Shown here: positions 1-15,100 of the stretch, in pieces | Layout of the letters: the number at the start of each line of letters is the position of its first letter | Position numbering within the stretch: position 1 is the stretch's first letter | DNA from: Mactromeris polynyma | Lineage: Eukaryota; Mollusca; Bivalvia; Venerida; Mactridae | Reading direction: 5' to 3' | Length of the DNA stretch: 64,000 nucleotides | NCBI GenBank assembly: GCA_032209605.1 | Contig: JASFXZ010000020.1 | Span: 441,501-505,500 of the forward strand | The notes under the pieces: model-generated | What the model was told of the DNA's origin: nothing | Seen by the model: only the letters and a program-made list of their open reading frames with translations | Database searches by the model: none | Made by a program: the position numbers and the translations under genes

Positions 1-115
1 CAGCACAGACTCGTGTCACTGTGAGAGCGTGTCCACTTATCAATAATCGTTCCATAAGTCGAGGCTCAACCAGCAGTACAAACGGAAGACTGAATTGTTT
101 GTGTAAATCTGAGAC
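1..115 (-). CDS. CENPI: CENP-I exon 15 (partial, cut by window edge)
   Basis: At least 115 nt, entered in phase 0. Encodes VSDLHKQFSLPFVLLVEP then RLMERLLISGHALTVTRV, matching the human INYNLPLVVLFPPGIFYSALL block. It continues past position 1. Acceptor CATTTCAG at 117-116. Confidence 0.87.
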
Positions 116-3100
116 CTGAAATGGAGGTATTACAGAGATCATAGACAGACTATATAACTCAACTATAACACTGCACAGACTGGCTTCCATTCTGTCAGGT
201 TGTTGTTCCGTGATCTGCCAAAAAAACATGCTTAACTGGAATACCATAAACAATCAAGATGTCAAGTATGGCCTTATCATTTTACAAGAGCACCAAAAAT
301 AAATCACAAATGAAGTTTGTATTACAACAGATAAGTTTAACTAATTTTAGTGAAGTCACTTATCAATAATGAGGTATTTATATCTTTCTTATTTTATCTT
401 GTATAGTGACAGTATTGCAGGAAAATCACACAATTTCTAATTACTTACCAAATCCAGAAAATCCAAGACGCACATTTCAAACAAAATATTCTGTTTCTCT
501 GATACACAAGCTGCCAGACACATTTTACTGACAAATTTAACAAAACTTTGCATCACATCCACAGCATCAAAGTCCTCCTTGTCTTGACTGAACAAATATA
601 TGCTGGAAAGTATAAAATAATAAAATATATGTATAATGGATCTACATACTGGACAGACGTCTTCATACTTGACAGATGTCTACATGTGTATCTACATACA
701 TGTCAACATGGGTATCTACTGGACAGATGTCAACATGGGTATCTACATACTGAATGGCTGTCTACATGTGTATCTACATACTGGAAGGATGTCTACATGG
801 GTATCTACATACTGGACGGATGTCTACATACTTGACAGATGTCTACATGTGTATCTACATACAAGTCAACATGAGTATCTACATACTGGATGGCTGTCTA
901 CATGTGTATCTACATACTGGAAGGATGTCTACATGGGTATCTACATACTGGACGGATGTCTACATACTTGACAGATGTCTACATGTGTATCTACATACAA
1001 GTCAACATGAGTATCTACATACTGGATGGCTGTCTACATGTGTATCTACATACTGGAAGGATGTCTACATGGGTATCTACATACTGGACGGATGTCTACA
1101 TACTTGACAGATGTCTACATGTGTATCTACATACAAGTCAACATGAGTATCTACATACTGGATGGCTGTCTACATGTGTATCTACATACTGGAAGGATGT
1201 CTACATGTGTATCTACATACTGGAAGGATGTCTACATGTGTATCTACATACTGGAAGGATGTCTACATGTGTATCTACATACTGGACAGATGTCCACATG
1301 GGTATCTACATACTGGATGGATGTCTACATGTGTATCTACATACTGAACAGGCGTCTACAATTGTATCTACATACTGCACGGATGTCTACATACTTGACA
1401 GATGTCTACATGTGTATCTACATACAAGTCAACATGGGTATCTACATACTGGATGGCTGTCTACATGTGTATCTACATACTGGAAGGATGTCTACATGTG
1501 TATCTACATACTGGACGGATGTCCACATGGGTATCTACATACTGGATGGATGTCTACATGTGTATCTACATACTGAACAGGCGTCTACAATTGTATCTAC
1601 ATACTGGACGGCTGTCTACATGTGTATCTACATACTGGACAGATGTCAACATGGGTTTCTACATACTGAACAGATATCTACATGTGTATCTACATGCTGG
1701 ACAGATGTCAAAATGGGTAGCTACACACTGGACAGATGTCTACATGTGTATCTACATACTGGATGGATGTCTACATGGGTATCTACATACTGGACGGATG
1801 TCTACATGGGTATCTACATACTGGACGGATGTCTACATGGGTATCTACATACTGGATGGCTGTTTACATGGGTATCTACATACTGGACAGATGTCTACAT
1901 GTGTATCTACATACTGGACAGATGTCTACATGTGTATCTACATGCTGGACAGATGTCAACATGTGTATCTACATACTGGACAGATGTCTACATGTGTATC
2001 TACATGCTGGACAGATGTCAACATGTGTATCTACATACTGGACAGATGTCTACATGTGTATCTATATACTGAACAGATGTCAACATGGGTATCTACATAC
2101 TGGACAGATGTCAACATGGGTATCTTCATACTGGATAGATGCCTACATGCATATCTACATACTGGATGGCTGTCTACATGGGTATCTACATACGGGATAG
2201 ATGCCTTCATGCGCACCTACATACTGGATGGCTGTCTACATGTGTATCTACATACTGGATGGCTGTCTACATGGGTACCTACATACTGGATGGCTGTCTA
2301 CATGAGTATCTACATACTGGATGGCTGTCTACATGGGTATCTACATACTGGATGGCTGTCTACATGAGTATCTACATACTGGATGGCTGTCTACATGCCT
2401 ATCTACATACTGGATGGCTGTCTACATGAGTATCTACATACTGGATGGCTGTCTACATGAGTATCTACATACTGGACAGATGTCTACATGAGTATCTACA
2501 TACTGGACAGATGTCAACATGAGTATCTACATACTGAACAGATGTCTACATGAGTATCTACATACTGGACAGATGTCAACATGAGTATCTACATACTGAA
2601 CAGATGTCTACATGAGTATCTACATACTGGACAGATGTCAACATGAGTATCTACATACTGGACAGATGTCTACATGGGTATCTACATACTGGACAGATGT
2701 CTACATGAGTATCTACATACTGGACAGATGTCTACATGAGTATCTACATACTGGACAGATGTCAACATGAGTATCTACATACTGGACAGATGTCTACATG
2801 GGTATCTACATACTGGACAGATGTCTACATGAGTATCTACATACTGGACAGATGTCTACATGAGTATCTACATACTGGACAGATGTCTACATGCCTATCT
2901 ACATACTGGATGGCTGTCTACATGAGTATCTACATACTGGATAGATGCCTACATGCGTATCTACATACTGGACAGATGTCTACATGAGTATCTACATACT
3001 GGATGGCTGTCTACATGAGTATCTACATACTGGATGGCTGTCTACATGAGTATCTACATACTGGATGGCTGTCTACATGGGTATCTACATACTGGATGGC

Positions 3101-6100
3101 TGTCTACATGAGTATCTACATACTGGATGGCTGTCTACATGAGTATCTACATACTGGATGGCTGTCTACATGAGTATCTACATACTGGATGGCTGTCTAC
3201 ATGAGTATCTACATACTGGATGGCTGTCTACATGAGTATCTACATACTGGATGGCTGTCTACATGAGTATCTACATACTGGATGGCTGTCTACATGAGTA
3301 TCTACATACTGGATGGCTGTCTACATGAGTATCTACATACTGGATGGCTGTCTACATGAGTATCTACATACTGGATGGCTGTCTACATGGGTATCTACAT
3401 ACTGGACAAGCATGAATAGCAGTAGTTACACATTAAAATACAATGTATGACTTGCATACCAATCTTGGTCTAAGGTTATATTACCAAGATTTGAGAACTG
3501 TCTTAGAATATAGTCTTGCCATTGGTCAATTTCAAAACCCAATCAGAAATGGAGTTATGACCTGGGAGACTGCTAAAAAATGTTCAAAATAATTTCCTGA
3601 TGTATGTAGATTGGCAAACTGGAGATTGACTCACCATGAATTATCGTCTATCTTGTCTAAACTTCTTGGCCATTCATTTGCTGCGTGATTTCGTAGTAAG
3701 TCCGTGAAACACATCACAATTTTACACTGGAAATAATAAGGTAACATTACAATAGAACACATTCTTCACTGTACATTCTTCACTGTACATTCTTCACTGT
3801 ACATTCTTCACTGTACATTCTTCACTGTACATTCTTCACTGCACATTCTTCACTGTACATTCTTCACTGCACATTCTTCAATATTGTGTTTGGGTAATCA
3901 TGACATACGAGTGTATCTGACTCAAGTAAAGTGCTCCAACAATAACCTGATTCTTGCACTATCAGTGGAACACGTCCATTTAATGTGAATCAGGCCCTTT
4001 TCTGTCCATTTTAGGAAAAAGACCCTAGATTAATTGGGAAAATTTGCGTCGTAAATTTGGCCAATTTGGGAAAACTTTTAATTGCTTCAACTCAAATTTT
4101 GGGAATTTTCATAGTTAAAAGAACAGGCTTTTCATATATATAAATTTTATATAAACAAGCATTCTAATCTCCATTTCTTATATCAACTGTCAAAAAGACA
4201 CACAAAATGTCCACAAACATTTATGACACAAGGGATAATAATGGCCAGAGTTATTCAACGAGCTTCAAGATAATTATCAGGTCGCTCCAGTAGACGACAT
4301 TTCGTAAGATTTGGATTTTTTTTTGGATTGGGAAAAAACCCATATTGGCTATGGGAATGGGTCAGATAGTCGACCCGTGGAAACTACAGAAAAAGGCCTG
4401 TAAATTGACAAAACATCACTTTAGACGTGTTTCATTTGACCACTAAACATGGTAAAAAGGGAGAGCTTGTAAAATGACAAAGCAAAGTATCACAGACTAC
4501 TACAAGTCATTTATGAAATGGATGTTAGATAAAAGCCATATTCATCCATTATTCAATCATCCAGAACATCTCTAACCGTACTCTAAATTTTCTACCCCTG
4601 GAAGCTCTTTTTCTGGCACATTAAAACCATAAATTTCAGAAAACCCCAGAAAACTTGCATCTCTGTAAATCAAACAATACATATGTGAGAAGTTTTACTC
4701 ACCTTGCCATACACAGACGATGAAAAGAACAATTTTCTGAGAGGTTCTAAGACACCATCATAAAACACTGAAAACAAAATGTCAATGTTTTGTTAAAGTG
4801 CAACAACTAACTGCGTCTGAGGTTATAAATCCAAGTTTGGACGCCAACCTCACAACTCCAGCCTCTGATTGGCCGTTTCTAAGTGTAATTTAAAAACTGA
4901 CCAATGGCAAAGCTACATCCAAGGCTGGTCTCCGGACTCTAGTATATTATCTCAGACCAGTTAGGAAGTTATTCAGTCAACAATTGACCAGTATCACTCT
5001 GCTCACAGACGAATATTTCTTCATATTTTCATGTTGTGAAACCACCTGCGTACTTAACAGACTTGCAAATTAAAGAAGTCAGAAATATTCGAAAAGAATC
5101 AAAACAATTTTTTTATGTATAAATGGGAATATTTCAAAGGAACATACAAATATTGACTATGTTAGAAAACCCTAAAAAACGTTTGGGCATGATGCCATCA
5201 AATTGTCTTCAATGAAAGTTATTTATATCATATTATATGAATTTTCCAATTTCAGAAACATTTACAGTCCAATTTTTGAACAGAATGCTGCTAAATTTTT
5301 CCAACGATTTTATTTGAGTGTGAAATCCTAAAGTTTCATTGAATTTCCGGCAGTGGTTTGACGAATGTGGGACAGAAAAGTCACCTCCTTCTGCGAGCAT
5401 AAAAACTACTTACTTGGAAACGAATACAGCCGACATCTTGAGACAAGTTTAAATATAAGGGGAGAATAATGTACACCGTTCCAATTCTGTAAGTAGTCTG
5501 ATATCTCCACATCAACAGCTGGAATACCTTCCTGTAGATAGAAACAACAAGATTGATATATCCACATCAACAGCTGGAATACCTTCCTGTAGATAGAAAC
5601 AACAAGATTGATATATCCACATCAACAGCTGGAATACCTTCCTGTAGATAGAAACAACAAGATTGATATCTCCACATCAACAGCTGGAATACCTTCCTGT
5701 AGATAGAAACAACAAGATTGATATATCCACATCAACAGCTGGAATACCTTCCTGTAGATAGAAACAACAATATTGATATCTCCACATCAACAGCTGGAAT
5801 ACCTTCCTGTAGATAGAAACAACAAGATTGATATCTCCACATCAACAGCTGGAATACCTTCCTGTAGATAGAAACAACAAGACTGATACATCGATACCAA
5901 AGAAATCAAAGCATAACAATTTCCTCACATTTGACCAGTTCCAATCACAAGTATTTGACTGGTTCCAAGCGCAATTATTTGACTGGTTCCAAGCACAACT
6001 GTACTCAAATCTCACCCTCAACTAACAAGAACCATAAAAAAGCCATATGCTGTACTGTAAGGTGTTTGCTATCAGGGGAGGTAACTTGCTGTAAGGAATT

Positions 6101-9100
6101 TGTTATAACAGTTAATAAAACTGTTACATTCAGCAATCATGTTCTACAAGTTACAGATTGGTCACCAAGATACAGGATGACTGTGCCATCAATTAATTTT
6201 TTAGTCAATACTAAAATTCTGTATCTTTATGACAATATACAAATATATACGTGGACTTCTTGTTACTCAATATATACGCATGACGTTTGACAACTGAATT
6301 ACATGTACAATCATATATATCAGCAAACAACAAGTGTATTTTTAACTCAGCTGACAGTTTGTAGTGCAACGTTCACACATGTGTCAATGTTACACGCACC
6401 ATGTCATTATTGATCACAACCGAGCTAAGCCACTTATGAGGTGAGAGAATGTATTGTTCAACAAAAAGATGCAAATTACAGAGCATTTTATATAGAAGGG
6501 GCCGAATAATTGGTTCGAGATTTCAAGGCTGGGCAGTTTGAACCAACAGTAACAGAACCATATAGATTAGATAGAGAAGTTTATTAGGACTTCGTAATCA
6601 GTTGTTCATCAGGTTGTTCGATACAAGAGTTCCAACCAACGAGAGTCCACAGTCCAACAGCAGATGTAGATGCTGGTCTGCAGGTTATAAAATGGACTTG
6701 TATAGTCTCAGAAACTGAATTGTATTTAACAATATTTGACATTTTTGTGGATGCAGACGACAAAAAAGCTTTGACAACAGATGAGTTAAAAATCACAAAA
6801 ATTCACTGTATGAATGTCAGGAATATTTTAAAAGCATTGAATGTAGCATTAGTAGAGCATAACATATCCTGGTGTATCAATATGTAAACTCTACATTTAA
6901 CAAAAATATATGGAAAATTTATGAATTTAGTCAAACCTGCAGGAAATCGGAGAACAACTTTGTCAACTGTAGTAACGAGGTCACACGTTGTTTGTTGTTC
7001 TGTTTAGAGTCCACTAGTTCTGCAATAAAATCAACATGATATTAAACAACACCGTAGGGTAATGCAAGGAATTCTTGTCTCTAAACAAGATCCCTGAGTC
7101 CCTTAGAATATTGTCTGAACATTACATGAAGGGGTGCGGCCATCTCGATGCTTTGTGACACTATGTATTCCAGTTGTTGACAACTTGCTATACACCAAGT
7201 TTGGATTGAAAAAGTTGAAGTTATCCGCTAGAAATTGCCAAGTTTGACAGATGCCTTCCTGCCCGCCCAATGACATACCCGTTCTAATAAGCTGAATTTC
7301 ATTGAAAACCATGGATATTGGTGTGGATCATGCTTGTTTAACAAGAACTGAATAGAATCAGTAGTAAACACATTCTCTAGTTTGGGCTTGAAGAACTGCT
7401 TTACAACATTACTGACATTGAATACTGAATGCATTACCAGATATAGAATACACTGAACAGTAGTAAACACATTCTCTAGTTTGGGCTTGAAGAACTGCTT
7501 TACAACATTACTGACAGTGAATACTGAATGCATTACCAGATATAGAATACAATGAACAGTAGTAAACAACAACTTAACCTACGTATAGTTTGGGCTTGAA
7601 GAACTGCTTTACAACATTACTGACATTGAATACTGAATGCATTACCAGATATAGAATACACTGAAATTTCTTCCTTCTCTCAGCATTATCAATTTACTGG
7701 TAAAGTTTACTACTAATTGAACATCTCAACAATGACTAGAATATACATCTCCCAACAAGTGTTGCTCAAGAGAGGTCGTAAAATACTCTAAACTAAGTAC
7801 GCTAAAAACTCCCAAACATTTTATAATTACCACTTATCTTACTGATGTTTTATTTAATTATCCACAGAGTCATCATCTGAGTAAGTGTAGATCTGCCGCC
7901 ATCATGTAACATCAAACACACACAGCATCACACAATCACAAAGTTATACACCAATTTTAATGTCAATGTTGGTCTTAAGCTGGTCAGTGAATACATTATA
8001 TATTTATCTATGTTCGACCAATGATGATTATATCTTGTTTACTGGACATGTACTATATGCATCCAAAACAGTTTAAGTAAAACAAACTATACCTTCTTGC
8101 AAAGTTTTTGAAATCCAAAACTGAAATCTTGCGCATGCAATATGATCTTTTGTGTAGGACATCACATGTTTTAAGGCATCTGATCTCAGCACCGCTCCAA
8201 TCTGGCTGGGAAACTGAAATGTTAAAATTTGAAACTAGATGCTTTTTCCAATTTCAAAGGGCCAGCCATGCATGGGTGGATCTGGCTGATTTTCAAAAGA
8301 AAGCTCTGACAGATATATCTAACTACTGTACAAGTTTGATTGAGATACAATCAAAACTGACAAATTTATCATGTTCTCAAGCAATTGTTTACGCACACAC
8401 AGACAGAAGCACGCAAGGACGATGGACAATGCACCATCGCATAAGCTAAAAAGTGATGAATTGTAACAAAAATCGACTATATGACTTGATCTTTTCAAAA
8501 GTTATTGATCAGAAACCAACTTTTGCACAGAGGCATGCACTCACAGACAGGGGAAACACTTTATGCCCCTTCACCATTCTTCAAATGGCGGGAGCATTAA
8601 AATATATTAAATGGTCAAACCAACAATGGAAGCAAACAAGTGTAACAAATAAATTTCTATATCTGTAAACAAGACTATTCACTGCGTACACCTAGATGTA
8701 AGCACAAATATCACAGTACACTGTGTACACCTAGATGTAAGCACAAATATCACAGTACACTGTGTACACCTAGATGTAAGCACAAATATCACAGTACACT
8801 GTGTACACCTAGATGTAAGCACAAATATCACAGTACACTGTGTACACCTAGATGTAAGCACAAATATCACAGTACACTGTGTACACCTAGATGTAAGCAC
8901 AAATATCACAGTACACTGTGTACACCTAGATGTAAGCACAAATATCACAGTACACTGTGTACACCTAGATGTTAGCACAAATATCACAGTACACTGTGTA
9001 CACCTAGATGTAAGCACAAATATCACAGTACACTGCATACACCTAGATGTAAGCACAAATATCACAGTACACTGTGTACACCTAGATGTAAGCACAAATA

Positions 9101-12100
9101 TCACAGTACACTGTGTACACCTAGATGTAAGCACAAATATCACAGTACACTGTGTACACCTAGATGTAAGCACAAATATCACAGTACACTGTGTACACCT
9201 AGATGTAAGCACAAATATCACAGTACATAAAAGTCATAATCATTCCAACAGCAGCCAATTTAAATTCCACTTAAAAATCTTCAATGATTGGAAATAACAG
9301 CCGTCTGCCATCTTGGGCCACAATTTTGAGCTTCCCATTGTTGATAAAGGTCCACGTACAAGGTTAGGAATTGGGTTGTTCATTAGCAATTTCGTGGCCA
9401 TTATTATATAATGAAACTTCCATTTTGCTTCATGTCTGCATTAAAGTCGACTGCATGAGGGCTGATCAGAAAGTTTCGAGATGCGATCCATTTGTATACT
9501 TCTGGCTTTTCAGTCAGACAGTTATATGCATGTTTGCATTTGTTTTTGCGATTTCCTAAGAGATGGAAATGTTTCACTTACATAAGACTATCGATGTCTT
9601 ACACCAACAGCAAAATTCCCCACCTACCCAAGCACATAATCATGCACTTTTGGGTATATTCAATGTTTTTTTTAAAACAATTGAGTAGGCTGGAAGTAGA
9701 TTATTCTGTGTGCTGACTGAATTTAGTGTTTATTCTATCATTTTCCACAAAGTAATACTGAGCATCTGACAACTTTTTATCAGCCCTTGTTTCACAGACA
9801 CGATGTGCAATAAATCCTGGTATAACTTACTTCTATAGTCTCCAGATTATCAAGCACACATTTAAATGAATGGATCAGGACAAATGGTACAGTTTGTATT
9901 CCTAACGTGTGAGCTAACGTATCACGTTTATAACTTGATTTCGACGTCAACGAATGGATGACAGGTATCGGATCAATCTTCCTTCTTTTCTTGGACTGAA
10001 ACAGAAATCATTCGTAAGTAAGTTATAAGTACAGTTTATACAAGATGAATGGAGAACTGTCTGTAACCCCTAAGTCTGTTTCTTGTCACAGGTTGAAAGA
10101 TGGGTCAACAGGTAGAGATTGTTTATAAGTATTAAATTTATTTAATTTCAAATTTTGCCTTCTTACACTCAAAATACAAGGTCTTGAACATTCATGGAAT
10201 GAGAATGGATGAGCCGGGTGGAATGAGAATGGATGAGCCGGGTGGAATGAGAATGGATGGGCCGGGTGGAATGAGAATGGATGGGCCGGGTGGAATGAGA
10301 ATGGATGAGCCGGGTGGAATGAGAATGGATGGGCCGGGTGGAATGAGAATGGATGAGCCGGGTGGAATGAGAATGGATGGGCCTGGTGAAATTAGAATGG
10401 ATGGGCCGGGTGGAATGAGAATGGATGGGCCGGGTGGAATGAGAATGGATGGGCCGGGTGGAATGAGAATGGATGGGCCGGGTGGAATGAGAATGGATGG
10501 GCCGGGTGGAATGAGAATGGATGGGCCGGGTGACTATATAATTAAGACCGAATACGCCATATAAAAATAGTACCACAAATTATCTGCGTTATAATGGTCA
10601 TAACGCAGTTACCCCCCTGAACTTTCTCATCAGATTTACTCTGATCTAAAAATAATGCTGGCCAGTGTCAACAAAGAGGAAATCTGCCAATAGACAGAAA
10701 ATTTGCATCACTGAAATTTGAGACAGATAACAATTGAGATCTTTAGAAATGTACTTACAGGCATTAAATCTCCATTGTTACCGGAGGGATTTAATCTTTC
10801 CAACAAAGCTTTCTCCCAGCTGATATCTACGGTACGAGGTAAACCATTCTTCTCTCGTACCTGACCGACAGTACTAATCCATTTTCTGTCATAGTTTGGA
10901 AAAAATGACTGTAAGAGAAAGGCATAATATACACAAGACTGGTTCTCACGTCACAAATCTGATTTATGGATCAGTCAGAAATCTAGATCATCTAATTGGT
11001 AGTTTCTGAGTGCAGTATAAAAATTGACCAATGGAAAGGCTGCATTCCGAGACTGGTTCCAAACTCATGCAAAACATGTAGAAATGTTACTAACGATTGT
11101 ATTATGACCAACAATGACAAAAAGAAAACATGACCTTTGTTGAGAGGCAGACTCTATATACAGGATGAGGGGACAAATGAATGGTCTTCATGTTAGAGTG
11201 TTGTTATATATCTATGTTTGTAAAACAATCTCTACATGCATGCCTCTGATTGATGGAGACTAAGCACAATCCTAACATTGACCAATGGCAAAGCTGAATT
11301 CTGAGACTGCTCACTGAACTCATTTTTATATCCTTTGGCCCTGAGTGCAATTGAAAGTGATCGTTGATACAGACTTTAATTGTACTGATCACTTTGGAAT
11401 AGACTCCTTAGGGCGTTCATACCTACCTTACAGTGTCTGCATGATTCGGTTCATACCTATCTTACAGTGTCTGGATGATTCGGTTCATACCTATCTTACA
11501 GTGTCTGGATGATTCGGTTCATACCTATCTTACATTGTCTGGATGATTCGGTTCATACCTATCTTACAGTGTCTGGATGATTCGGTTCATACCTATCTTA
11601 CAGTGTCTGGATGATTCGGTTCATACCTATCTTACAGTGTCTGGATGATTCGGTTCATACCTATCTTACAGTGTCTGGATGATTCGGTTCATACCTATCT
11701 TACAGTGTCTGGATGATTCGGTTCATACCTATCTTACAGTGTCTGGATGATTCGGTTCATACCTATCTTACAGTGTCTGGATGATTCGGTTCATACCTAT
11801 CTTACAGTGTCTGGATGATTCGGTTCATACCTATCTTACAGTGTCTGGATGATTCAGTTCATACCTATCTTACAGTGTCTGGATGATTCGGTTCATACCT
11901 ATCTTACAGTGTCTGGATGATTCGGTTCATACCTATCTTACAGTGTCTAGATGATTCGGTTTTTCTTAACAATTGTTCTCACATTGTAACATTCAAATCT
12001 GATTTTAGAGTTTCCATCAGGCCTTTATTACCTGTCATACATGCATTATAAAAACAGTTTATCAAGAACTAACACCACTTCTCAATAGATGCCAAACCTA

Positions 12101-15100
12101 ACACTCACAGATTTGTTGTGAAACATACAATACATACCTTATATGAGCGAGTGTTTGCCACATGTACCAAACTAGGGTAATAATGACGATAGATTGATAA
12201 CAATCCACTCAGGAAAGCTTGCGTACCCTGAAGAATATCATAAAATATAAGACATTTGTTTATGTGTGTATGCCCTACATATTTAAATTATCAACTTGTA
12301 TTTTAATAAAATAGTTTTATTTATATATATTCAATATTTAATCCATATTTTTAACATCATAGCATCATATTATATTGCTAACATTTGGAATGTACTATCC
12401 ACTAGAGCCCTGTTTAACAAACAGCCGCCTACTGACTACACTGAGTACTGTAACGCCTACTGACTACACTGAGTACTGTAACGCCTACTGACTACACTGA
12501 GTGCTGTAACGCCTACTGACTACACTGAGTACTGTAACGCCTACTGACTAACTGAGTACTGTAACGCCTACTGACTAACTGAGTACTGTAACGCCTACTG
12601 ACTACACTGAGTACTGTAACGCCTACTGACTACACTGAGTACTGTAACGCCTACTGACTAACTGAGTACTGTAACGCCTACTGACTAACTGAGTACTGTA
12701 ACGCTATTTTGGCACATGTATAGACTGTACCCATTCTCCTGTATTTGGCCGCCATAATATTGATATTTGATCAACAGATGCTGATACATGTATATTGATA
12801 TTTGATCAACAGATGCTGATACATGTATATTGATATTTGATCAACAGATGCTGATACATGTATATTGACATTTGATCAACAGATGCTGATACATGTATAA
12901 TGATATTTGATCAACAGATGCTGATACATGTATATTGATATTTGATCAACAGATGCTGATACATGTATATTGATATTTGATCAACAGATGCTGATACATG
13001 TATATTGATATTTGATCAACAGATGCTGATACATGTATATTGACATTTGATCAACAGATGCTGATACATGTATAATGATATTTGATCAACAGATGCTGAT
13101 ACATGTATATTGATATTTGATCAACAGATGCTGATACATGTATATTGATATTTGATCAACAGATGCTGATACATGTATATTGATATTTGATCAACAGATG
13201 CTGATACATGTATATTGATATTTGATCAACAGATGCTGATACATGTATATTGATATTTGATCAACAGATGCTGATACATGTATATTGATATCAACTGTAT
13301 CAATGACAGCACTATATTGAATTAAAAGTTAAAAAAATCTGTCGTGTTTCAGCTCATGCAAGTTTATTGTGTCTAGTCAGGAGCCTTGTGTTCAAGTCAG
13401 AAAAACTCCAGCCATAGCTTAGGTTAATGAAGCAATAGATCGTGGTACAATTTGCAATACGTTGCATGGTACAATGTTGGCACATCATGACACACATACC
13501 AAACAGAGTCACATTGTGACACTTTAATTGATCATGAACATTGGGTTCAAGCGCATTTCTTATCCCAAGAGATCAGGATTCTCGCTAGAATTTCAGACAC
13601 AAGTCCTTAGAAGTTTCAGAAAAATGAGGAGTTCTGTGATGGTCTATTCACAAAAAAACGATTAAAAGTAGAAATGTGGCCACTTTACTCAATCAAGGGG
13701 TAAAACTCTGCTCTTACTAAATAACTGCAATCGAAAAAACCAGGTGTGCAATTTCATGAAGTTTTGTTACGCTAGGTCAAATACCTTTGAGTTATGAACA
13801 ACAAGTGGTTTTTTCAAGATGGACAGACAGACAGATGGACAAGGGTAAATCAAATGCCCCACAGTTGTTGGGACACAAAAAGAGTTCAGAATTCCAAATT
13901 AGGAGTTCCCAAGACCCCTAGAGATAATTAGTGTACAGATAGAACAATATGCAGCTAGTTGATTAATCAGCGCCAACGACTAAAAATATACAGACCGGTC
14001 ACAGCAGTAGTCAGGACTGATTAAGCAAAATGTTTAAGTCACAAAAAGGAAGATATGCAGAGAACATAAAAGTGGAAATCTTACCATATCTTTCTGATAC
14101 TGAATAAGAAATCTGACGCGGCATAGTCTCACGTCCTCCTTCCTGGTCAGTAGATACAACAGATGACATATATACGGCATCTGTAATATTGTAGACATAC
14201 AACACATATTAAGGGATTGAACCACTACACGTTACAAATATTGTAGACATACAACACATATCAAGGGATTGAACCACTACACATTACAAATATTGTAGAC
14301 ATACAACACATATCAAGGGATTGAACCACTACACATTACAAATATTGTAGACATACAACACATATCAAGGGATTGAACCACTACACGTTACAAATATTGT
14401 AGACATACAACACATATCAAGGGATTGAACCACTACACATTACAAATATTGTAGACATACAACACATATCAAGGGATTGAACCACTACACGTTACAAATA
14501 TTGTAGACATACAACACATATCAAGGGATTGAACCACTACACGTTACAAATATTGTAGACATACAACACATATCAAGGGATTGAACCACTACACATTACA
14601 AATATTGTAGACATACAACACATATCAAGGGATTGAACCACTACACGTTACAAATATTGTAGACATACAACACATATCAAGGGATTGAACCACTACACTT
14701 TACAAATATTGTAGACATACAACACATATCAAGGGATTAAACCACTACACGTTACAAATATTGTAGACATACAACACATATCAAGGGATTGAACCACTAC
14801 ACGTTACAAATATTGTAGACATACAACACATATCAAGGGATTAAACCACTACACGTTACAAATATTGTAGACATACAACACATATCAAGGGATTGAACCA
14901 CTACACATTACAAATATTGTAGACATACAACACATATCAAGGGATTGAACCACTACAAGTTACAAACAGTGGAAAGTAAAACAGCTATTGTAGTTAAACT
15001 TTGAGTCTGATGTCAACATTTTTTCATATATGAGCGCTGCTATTGGATTTACAACCTCTTCTTTAAGTGACGTCATTTCAAGAAAACGCAACATGTGACG

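Noticed and set aside
6584..6796. 70-codon minus frame between CENP-I exons 10 and 11
   Set aside because: Tested as the missing CENP-I exon, but its residues do not fit and the real exon 11 was found at 5414-5531 with correct phases.
8679..9221. 180-codon minus frame (VIFVLTSRCTQCT repeat)
   Set aside because: 39-bp minisatellite inside a CENP-I intron.
10184..10564. GMRMDGPG repeat resembling a collagen-like or structural protein
   Set aside because: 24-bp minisatellite within a CENP-I intron; the opposite strand is equally open.
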